Shown here one piece after another: positions 8,011 through 13,235 of a stretch of DNA of 13,235 bases; positions within the stretch are counted from its first letter, which is position 1, and the number at the start of each line of letters is the position of its first letter. The notes under the pieces were generated by a model. It was not told the origin of the DNA. It did no database searches and saw only the letters and a program-made list of their open reading frames with translations. Source of the DNA: an uncultured Clostridia bacterium (GTDB taxonomy: Bacteria; Bacillota; Clostridia; TANB77; CAG-508); contig CALYBF010000027.1 of NCBI GenBank assembly GCA_944393755.1, positions 1 through 13,235 of the forward strand, written 5' to 3'. A program made the position numbers and the translations under genes.

Positions 8011-9636
8011 ATGCAAAATAATAATAGAAAAGTATTTGATTCGCTTGTATCTAGAACAAAGATATATTTAGCGATAATATTAATTTTATTAATAGTAATA
8101 TGTATTGAAAATGTTATAATGATATTTCCAAGTATATTAATATACGCAGTTGTTGTGGGATATACATATTATGCAAATAAGAAAAGAAAAAGTGAAATAT
8201 CAGAAACTTTACAAGACTTAACATTAACAGTAGATTCAGCAGCTAAGACAAGTTTAATAAATTCACCTTTTCCATTAATAATTCTTGAAACAGACGGAAA
8301 TATCATATGGAGAAGTACAAAATTTAATATTGAATTTGCCAATATTGATATAAACACATATTTAAATGATTTAATAGTTGATATAAAAGATGAAATAGAA
8401 AGTGGTTCCACAGGTAATAGTGATATATTAACAGAATTAAAAATCGGAAACAATATGTATAAAGTAATGGGTAGATATGTGAACTTTAGAAATAAAGACA
8501 AGGAAAGAAAAAACAAAAAAGAATATATGGTAATTTTATATTTTATAGATGATACTGAAAATATAAAATTACAAAAAGAATATAGAGATTCTAAATCTTG
8601 TGTTGGAATTATTATGATAGATAATTATGAAGAAATAATGCAAAGATTAGACGCTGCGGAAAAACCACAAATAATAGCTGAAATTGATAAAGAAATCTAT
8701 GATTGGGCAAATAAAACAAATGGTGTTTTAATAAAGTCAGATAGAGATAGATATGTATATTTATTTGAACAAAGATATTTAGATGATGTTAAAGAAGATA
8801 AATTTAGTATATTAGATAAAATTAAAGAAATAGATACTAAAGAGAAAGTACAATTTACTTTAAGTATTGCTGTTTCAAATGAAGGAAGCACAGATAAAGA
8901 AAAATATAAAGCAGCACAAAGCGCAATGGATGTTGTTCTAGGTCGTGGTGGAGATCAAGCTGTAATTCGTGAAAACGAAATATATAAATTTTTTGGTGGA
9001 AGAGTAGAAGAAGTTGAAAAAAGAACAAAAGTAAAAGCAAGAGTTGTAGCACACGCTTTGGAAAACTTAATAAAAGATGCTAATAAAGTTATGATAATGG
9101 GACATACAAATGCTGACATGGATAGTATTGGTTCTTGTATGGGAATATATCGTTTAGCCAAAACATTAAAAACAAATGCATATATAATTTGTAGCGAAAA
9201 TACACCAGCATTAGAAACTTTTATGGAAGAAGTAAAAAAAGACCCAGAATATGAAGATATTATAATAAATAGGGAAGTTGCACTAGAAAATATTGATGAA
9301 GATACTTTATTAGTTGTAGTAGATACTCATAAAATAAATTATGTTGATAGTCCAGAAATATTAGATAGAGCAAGTAAAGTAGTTGTAATTGACCATCACA
9401 GAAGAAGTACAGATTTTATAGAAGATGCAACATTAATGTTTCAAGAGGTATATGCTTCTTCAGCAGCAGAGTTAGTTACAGAACTTTTACAATATGCTGA
9501 AGCTAAAATAGATTTAAAAACTATAGAAGCAGAAAGCTTATATGCTGGAATTATGATGGATACAAAAAACTTTACATTTAAAACAGGTGTAAGAACTTTC
9601 GAAGCAGCTGCATATTTACGTAGATGCCGGAGTTGA
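8011..9636 (+). CDS. gdpP: c-di-AMP phosphodiesterase GdpP, first frame (residues 1-541)
   Basis: GdpP hydrolyses the second messenger c-di-AMP at the membrane, affecting osmotic balance and cell-wall homeostasis. The ATG at 8011 has GAAGGAG 7 bases upstream. Two membrane segments span about residues 17-53, followed by a PAS-like region (about 85-185), a degenerate GGDEF domain in which GRGGDQ replaces the active signature, and a DHH domain. Metal ligands are visible: H365, D369 and D371 (GHTNADMDS), D438 (VVDTHK) and D461-H462-H463 (VIDHH). This frame stops at TGA 9634-9636, right after YLRRC and a CGG codon. The rest of the protein continues in the +1 frame to 10033. Joined, the gene gives 673 residues, the usual GdpP length. 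It is either disrupted or read by frameshifting. Confidence 0.9.
   Translation: MQNNNRKVFDSLVSRTKIYLAIILILLIVICIENVIMIFPSILIYAVVVGYTYYANKKRKSEISETLQDLTLTVDSAAKTSLINSPFPLIILETDGNIIWRSTKFNIEFANIDINTYLNDLIVDIKDEIESGSTGNSDILTELKIGNNMYKVMGRYVNFRNKDKERKNKKEYMVILYFIDDTENIKLQKEYRDSKSCVGIIMIDNYEEIMQRLDAAEKPQIIAEIDKEIYDWANKTNGVLIKSDRDRYVYLFEQRYLDDVKEDKFSILDKIKEIDTKEKVQFTLSIAVSNEGSTDKEKYKAAQSAMDVVLGRGGDQAVIRENEIYKFFGGRVEEVEKRTKVKARVVAHALENLIKDANKVMIMGHTNADMDSIGSCMGIYRLAKTLKTNAYIICSENTPALETFMEEVKKDPEYEDIIINREVALENIDEDTLLVVVDTHKINYVDSPEILDRASKVVVIDHHRRSTDFIEDATLMFQEVYASSAAELVTELLQYAEAKIDLKTIEAESLYAGIMMDTKNFTFKTGVRTFEAAAYLRRCRS
9628..9631 (+). other. +1 frame junction at a CGG codon in gdpP
   Basis: The first frame reads TGC CGG AGT TGA (9625-9636). 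Skipping C9628, or reading CGGA as four bases, gives TGC then GGA/GTT in the second frame, so YLRRC-GVDII continues the expected GdpP sequence, where a Gly-Ala/Val-Asp follows YLRxx. The second frame is open only from 9593 (TAA at 9590-9592), so the shift must fall between 9593 and 9633. A lesion at CGT-A-GAT (9619-9625) would align equally well. Confidence 0.7.
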
Positions 9637-10033
9637 TATTATAAGAGTTAAAAAATGGTTTCAAAGTGATTTGAAGAGTTTTAATTTAATTGCTGATATA
9701 GTAAAAAAAGCAGAAATAATAGAAGAAGGAATTGCAATATCTATTTATGATGAAGTAACAGAGGATGCAAACCTTATTTGTGCAAAAGCAGCAGATGAAT
9801 TACTTACTATTAGTGATATAACAGCTTCTTTTGTACTTGGAAATACAGGAAGCAAGATTTGTATTAGTGGACGTTCTATTGGAGATATAAATGTTCAAGT
9901 TATTTTAGAAAAACTAGGTGGTGGAGGTCATATTACTTTAGCGGGTGCTCAAGTTGAAAATATGACTATGGAAGAAGCTAAACAAGAATTGATAAATAGA
10001 ATAAATGAATATTTTTCTGAAGTAGAAAGTTAA
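9629..10033 (+). CDS. gdpP: GdpP, second frame: end of DHH and DHHA1 domain
   Basis: This is the C-terminal part of GdpP in the +1 frame relative to 8011-9636. It continues with GVDIIRVKKWFQSDL and contains the substrate-binding motif LGGGGHITLAGAQ of the DHHA1 domain, ending EYFSEVES at TAA 10031-10033. There is no ribosome binding site before its first possible start (TTG at 9671), and a start there would miss conserved residues, so I read it as part of gdpP and not as its own gene. Without this segment the enzyme would lack the DHHA1 motif and should be inactive. The next gene begins 15 bases later. Confidence 0.8.
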   Translation, partial: GVDIIRVKKWFQSDLKSFNLIADIVKKAEIIEEGIAISIYDEVTEDANLICAKAADELLTISDITASFVLGNTGSKICISGRSIGDINVQVILEKLGGGGHITLAGAQVENMTMEEAKQELINRINEYFSEVES

Positions 10034-10048
10034 CAAAGGAGAAAAATT

Positions 10049-10612
10049 ATGTTAAAAAAGATTAAAAAAGGTGAAAAAGGTTCAATTACAATATTAGTAC
10101 TTACAACTATGTTAGTTGTTGTGGGTGTAATTACATTTGCATATACTTCTGTGATGAATAAAAATAGTTCACAAGAAAGAGAAATAGATAGAATACAAGA
10201 AGAATACAATCAAACAAGTTCCATAGATCAAATTTATGAAGAAACTTTGACTGGACAATACTTCACAACAACAAAAACAATAGATGGAAAAAGTGTGGGA
10301 ACATATCTTAATCCAACAATTCCAGCAGGATTTAAACCTGTAGACACAGATAAAGCTAAATGGGGTACAGGAAGTAGTGCTCCAGCACAAACTGATGTAA
10401 ATGAAGGTTTAGTAATTGAAGATAAAGAAGAAAATCAATTTGTATGGATTCCAGTAGAAACAGTAGTTGCAACAAATAACGCAGAAGCAAATTCTAAAAA
10501 AGCAATGGCAATAAAAAGTGGAGAGAATTATATAGGACTTTTATATGATTTTAATTATAATACTATTAAAACGTATTATGAACCAAAAGTTGTATCATAT
10601 TATAATCGGTAA
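10049..10612 (+). CDS. Prepilin-like exported protein, first frame
   Basis: The ATG at 10049 has AAAGGAG (10035-10041) 7 bases upstream and lies 15 bases after gdpP, so it is co-transcribed. The N terminus has a short basic leader (MLKKIKKGEKG) and then one hydrophobic helix (about residues 12-33), like a type IV prepilin or single-anchor exported protein with possible cleavage after the Gly; the Glu of classical pilins at +5 is missing. The region after it includes PAGFKPVDTDKAKWG and NEGLVIEDKEENQFVWIPVE, a block I associate with large families of exported Clostridia proteins whose C-terminal domain resembles the FGE-sulfatase fold. This frame ends at TAA directly after a CGG codon; the protein continues in the +1 frame to 11237, about 395 residues in all. 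Function unknown. Confidence 0.7.
   Translation: MLKKIKKGEKGSITILVLTTMLVVVGVITFAYTSVMNKNSSQEREIDRIQEEYNQTSSIDQIYEETLTGQYFTTTKTIDGKSVGTYLNPTIPAGFKPVDTDKAKWGTGSSAPAQTDVNEGLVIEDKEENQFVWIPVETVVATNNAEANSKKAMAIKSGENYIGLLYDFNYNTIKTYYEPKVVSYYNR
10607..10610 (+). other. +1 frame junction at a CGG codon in the exported-protein gene
   Basis: The first frame reads AAT CGG TAA (10604-10612). Skipping C10607, or reading CGGT as four bases, continues AAT-GGT/AAT in the second frame and joins VSYYN to (G)NYYYDG. The protein before the junction (YYEPKVVSYYN) and after it (LQSEFNEMIKSIEKY) both look like one family, so the shift lies close to this codon. The geometry is the same as in gdpP. Confidence 0.65.
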
Positions 10613-11237
10613 TTACTATTATGATGGACAATATTGTTATTTATTAGATTATTATAATTTGAGTTTAATGAGTGATGGATTACAAAGTGAATTCAATGAA
10701 ATGATTAAAAGTATAGAGAAATATCATGGATTCTATGTAGGAAGATATGAATTAGGAATTAATGAAAAAAATGATAATATTCCTACAAGTAAAAAAGCAG
10801 GAGATGGAGTAATTACAGCAAATAGTAGTCTCACAGAAACATATATGTGGTATGGATTATATACAAAATGTAAAGAATATGCACCTAAAAGTGAAGACAA
10901 ATCAGTAGTAAGTAATATGATATGGGGAAGTCAATATGATGCAATAATGAATTGGTTAGTTAAAAATAATGTGAATGTTAATGGAAATGTGTTTGTAGAT
11001 GATTCAAATGAAACAGGAGAAAATGAAAATGACTTAATTGGAAACATATATGATCTTTATAAATGTCATATAGAATGGACACAAGAAGGATATGTTTCTG
11101 GCTCATATTACAGTCGTATAGGTAGAGGAGGAAATAATTATGCATTTTATTATCCTTCTTACAGAAATATGGATAATACACCAATTAGTGATTATGAAAA
11201 ATTATCAACTCGTTTAACTTTATATATAAATAATTAA
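10608..11237 (+). CDS. Exported protein, second frame: FGE-sulfatase/lectin-like domain
   Basis: This is the C-terminal half of the gene starting at 10049, in the +1 frame. It shows LQSEFNEMIKSIEKYHGFYV, GRYELGI, MIWGSQYDAIMNWL, NIYDLY, IEWTQEGY, RIGRGGNNY and the ending TRLTLYINN. The order GFYVGRYE, W-x-EWT and RGG near the C terminus matches the FGE-sulfatase (formylglycine-generating-enzyme-like) and C-type-lectin-like fold, from family knowledge and not from a search. The usual GNxxEWT motif is KCHIEWT here, so a catalytic role is doubtful and binding or adhesion more likely. The possible ATG at 10545 has no ribosome binding site and its first 21 residues look spurious. The gene sits unusually between gdpP and rplI; rplI starts 37 bases later. 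Confidence 0.65.
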   Translation, partial: GNYYYDGQYCYLLDYYNLSLMSDGLQSEFNEMIKSIEKYHGFYVGRYELGINEKNDNIPTSKKAGDGVITANSSLTETYMWYGLYTKCKEYAPKSEDKSVVSNMIWGSQYDAIMNWLVKNNVNVNGNVFVDDSNETGENENDLIGNIYDLYKCHIEWTQEGYVSGSYYSRIGRGGNNYAFYYPSYRNMDNTPISDYEKLSTRLTLYINN

Positions 11238-11274
11238 AAATTAATAAATATCATTTTTAGAAAGGCGTGATGAA

Positions 11275-11721
11275 ATGAAAGTAATATTAATGGACAATAT
11301 AAAAGGAGTAGGGAAAAAAGATGAAGTAATAAATGCATCAGACGGATATGCAAGAAATTTTTTATTACCTAAAGGTTTGGCGGTAGAAGCAAATAGTGAA
11401 AATTTGAGTAAACTAAAAGCAAAAGAAGACTCAAAAGCATACAAAAAAGGAATAGAAAAAGAAGAAGCAAAAAAAGTAGCGGAAAAATTAAGTGGTATCC
11501 AATTAAAAGTACCAGTAAAATCAGGAGAAAATGGAAAAATATTTGGTGGAGTATCTGCTAAAGAAATAGCTGATTTATTAAAACAAAATTATAATATAGA
11601 AGTAGACAAAAAGAAAATAGATTTAAAAGAAACAATAAAAACATTAGGGTTAAGAACAGTATCAATAAAATTATATGACGGAGTAATAGGAAATTTAAAG
11701 GTAGACGTTATAAGTAAATAA
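11275..11721 (+). CDS. rplI: 50S ribosomal protein L9
   Basis: Encodes the 148-residue L9, which binds 23S rRNA with its N-terminal domain and extends from the ribosome on a long helix. The N terminus MKVILMDNIKGVGKKDEV and the block GYARNFLLPKGLAVEA are the L9 signature. A charged connecting helix follows (about residues 42-75), then the C-terminal domain with GKIFGGVSAKEIADLL. The length is standard. The ATG start has the partial Shine-Dalgarno sequence AGGCGTGA (11263-11270) upstream. It lies between gdpP and dnaB as in many Firmicutes, here with an extra gene before it and a palindromic repeat after it. Confidence 0.97.
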   Translation: MKVILMDNIKGVGKKDEVINASDGYARNFLLPKGLAVEANSENLSKLKAKEDSKAYKKGIEKEEAKKVAEKLSGIQLKVPVKSGENGKIFGGVSAKEIADLLKQNYNIEVDKKKIDLKETIKTLGLRTVSIKLYDGVIGNLKVDVISK

Positions 11722-11726
11722 GATGT

Positions 11727-11797
11727 GTCCCAAAATGGACAAAATGTCCTATTAGGGACGTTTCATTTTGGACATTTTGTCCAATAAGAAACGTCCC
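11727..11797 (+). repeat. Palindromic REP-like repeat between rplI and dnaB
   Basis: GGGACGTTTC (11755-11764) pairs with GAAACGTCCC (11788-11797), and inside it TTGGACA (11768-11774) pairs with TGTCCAA (11778-11784). On the left, GGACA (11737-11741) pairs with TGTCC (11745-11749), and GTCCC (11727-11731) can pair with GGGAC (11755-11759). GGACAAAATGTCC (11737-11749) is the reverse complement of GGACATTTTGTCC (11770-11782). GGGAC can thus pair left or right but not both ways. This resembles the GGGACGTTTC/GTCC-type palindromic repeats (REP or small MITE) spread in many bacterial genomes. Any role as a switch for dnaB is inference. Confidence 0.7.
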
Positions 11798-11821
11798 CAA
11801 TGGAAAGAAGGAGTTGAGACA

Positions 11822-13156
11822 ATGGAAATAGGAAAAGTGCCACCAAATGATATAGAAGCAGAACAAGCGATTATCGGTAGTATGTTAACAGATAGAGATG
11901 CTGTAATTTCTGCAATTGAAGTATTAAAACCAGAAGACTTTTATAGAGAAGATAACAAAACTATATATGAAGCAATTCTAAATTTATATACTCGTTCTGA
12001 ACCAATAGACGTTATAACAGTAAGAGCAGAGTTAGAGTCAATGGGAAAACTTGATAATGTTGGTGGTTTAGAATATTTAGCAGAATTACCTGAAAAAGTA
12101 CCAACAACTGCAAATGCATCTAAATATATTAAAATAGTAGAAGAAAAAGCAACATTAAGAAGTTTAATTAAAACAGCAAATGAAATAATTGAACTTGGTT
12201 ATAACCCAACAGAAGATGTTGACGACATAATGGAAGGTGCAGAAAAGAAGATTTTTAATATAATGCAAGATAAAGACCAAAAGGGTTATAGTCCATTAAA
12301 AGATGTATTGGTTGAAAGCTTTACTAAATTAGAAGAATTATATAATAGAAAACAACATATAACAGGTGTACCATCTGGTTTTATAGACTTAGATTATAGG
12401 ACTGCTGGTTTTCACGGTTCAGAATTGATTCTAATTGCAGCAAGACCTGCTATGGGTAAAACAGCTTTTGCACTTAATATTGCAACTAATGCTGTTTTGA
12501 GAGCAAATGTACCAGTTGCAGTATTTAGTTTGGAAATGTCTAAAGAACAGCTAGTAAATAGAATTTTATCTTCTGAGTCTATGGTAGATAGTAATAAAAT
12601 AAGGACTGGTAAATTGGAAGAAGATGATTGGACAAAACTTGCTGAAGCAATAGGACCATTATCAGAAGGAGAAATGTATATAGATGATACACCAGGTATA
12701 AATATAATGGAAATAAGAGCTAAATGTAGAAAATTAAAAATAGAAAAAAATATAGGCCTAGTAGTTATAGATTATTTACAATTAATACAAGGCTCTGGAA
12801 AAAGAAATGGAAGTCGTGAACAAGAAATTTCAGAAATAAGTCGTTCTTTAAAAATTTTAGCAAAAGAATTAAATGTACCTGTAATTGCTTTATCACAATT
12901 ATCAAGAGCTGCAGAGCAAAGACCAGACCATAGACCAATGCTTTCTGATTTGAGAGAGTCTGGTGCAATAGAGCAAGATGCTGATATTGTTATGTTTTTA
13001 TATAGAGATGATTATTACAACCCAGACACTGATAAAAAAGGTATTGCAGAAGTAATAATTGCAAAACATAGGGGTGGGTCAACTGGAACAGTTGATTTAA
13101 GATGGCTTGGAAATTATACAAAATTTGTTAATTTAGCTAAAGGATTTGATGATTAA
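11822..13156 (+). CDS. dnaB: Replicative DNA helicase DnaB
   Basis: Encodes the hexameric 5'-3' helicase that unwinds DNA at the replication fork (called DnaC in Bacillus). I chose the ATG at 11822: AAGGAG (11808-11813) is 8 bases upstream and the protein starts MEIGKVPPNDIEAEQAIIGS, the usual DnaB N terminus, giving 444 residues. An upstream in-frame extension would run through the palindromic repeat and is not credible. The N-terminal primase-interacting domain (about 1-150) is followed by the RecA-like domain: Walker A ARPAMGKT with K213 and T214, Walker B VVIDYLQL with D317, then LSQLSRAAEQR and the DLRESGAIEQDAD block. No intein is present and no key residue is missing. Confidence 0.97.
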   Translation: MEIGKVPPNDIEAEQAIIGSMLTDRDAVISAIEVLKPEDFYREDNKTIYEAILNLYTRSEPIDVITVRAELESMGKLDNVGGLEYLAELPEKVPTTANASKYIKIVEEKATLRSLIKTANEIIELGYNPTEDVDDIMEGAEKKIFNIMQDKDQKGYSPLKDVLVESFTKLEELYNRKQHITGVPSGFIDLDYRTAGFHGSELILIAARPAMGKTAFALNIATNAVLRANVPVAVFSLEMSKEQLVNRILSSESMVDSNKIRTGKLEEDDWTKLAEAIGPLSEGEMYIDDTPGINIMEIRAKCRKLKIEKNIGLVVIDYLQLIQGSGKRNGSREQEISEISRSLKILAKELNVPVIALSQLSRAAEQRPDHRPMLSDLRESGAIEQDADIVMFLYRDDYYNPDTDKKGIAEVIIAKHRGGSTGTVDLRWLGNYTKFVNLAKGFDD

Positions 13157-13235
13157 TAAATGTGAAAATTGTGTGAATTTTAATAAAAAGGTATTGAAAA
13201 AATTAGAAAATTGGAGTAATATATATTTACTTCAA
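13157..13235 (+). other. Region after dnaB, no gene identified
   Basis: A weak AT-only hairpin AAAATT/AATTTT (13165-13181) follows the dnaB stop. It lacks a T-run and G+C, so a terminator call is not supported. One frame stays open from about 13152 to the window edge and would read KCENCVNFNKKVLKKL, but it has no good start codon or ribosome binding site. It could be the beginning of the next gene or chance. Confidence 0.3.

Noticed and set aside
10545..10607. A separate gene starting at ATG 10545
   Set aside because: There is no ribosome binding site, the first 21 residues look like out-of-frame translation, and the rest continues the protein started at 10049.
11768..11821. An 18-residue N-terminal extension of DnaB
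   Set aside because: It would start at a non-standard ATT within the palindromic repeat; the ATG at 11822 has a strong ribosome binding site and the family N terminus.
13152..13235. Start of a following gene with a CxxC motif
   Set aside because: The open frame has no supported start and only about 28 codons are visible.
1..13235. CRISPR arrays, tRNA or rRNA genes, transposases, prophage genes
   Set aside because: None was found on either strand; apart from the palindrome before dnaB and the short leader repeats, no repeat series is present.

Overview
The window looks like a chromosomal segment of a low-GC Firmicute, most plausibly an uncultivated member of the Clostridia. This rests on strong A+T bias, an Arg set that is almost all AGA and CGT, AAGGAG-type ribosome binding sites, sigma-A-like promoters, and the order gdpP, rplI, dnaB that is typical of Firmicutes. 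TGG encodes Trp and TGA acts as a stop, so this is not the Mycoplasma code. All genes are on the + strand.

Layout. Positions 1-469 carry a sigma-A-type promoter (101-129) and a long, structured 5' leader with two terminator-like hairpins ahead of rpoB. rpoB (470-4237) and rpoC (4364-7891) encode the beta and beta' subunits of RNA polymerase and are separated by a two-tier hairpin element (4251-4324). A long hairpin at 7902-7935 closes the rpoBC unit, and a near-consensus promoter at 7953-7981 starts a second unit: gdpP (c-di-AMP phosphodiesterase), a prepilin-like exported protein with a C-terminal domain resembling the FGE-sulfatase/C-type-lectin fold, rplI (ribosomal protein L9), a palindromic repeat, and dnaB (replicative helicase). 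The exported-protein gene is an intruder in an otherwise standard operon.

The main observation is that gdpP and the exported-protein gene are each split by a shift of the same kind, to the +1 frame. In both, the in-frame codon at the breakpoint is CGG, a stop follows at once or one codon later, and skipping the C (or reading CGGN as four bases) restores a full-length protein. Scanning every CGG triplet in the window by eye, I found no other in-frame CGG in roughly 4,000 codons, and no in-frame CGA. This fits either two ordinary frameshift lesions or sequence errors that coincide by chance, or a lineage in which CGG is unassigned or unreadable and triggers +1 frameshifting or quadruplet decoding. 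Genome-wide data would decide.

The genes together serve transcription (rpoB, rpoC), c-di-AMP turnover (gdpP), translation (rplI) and replication (dnaB), plus one surface or exported protein of unknown role. No CRISPR array, tRNA, rRNA, transposase gene or prophage was seen.
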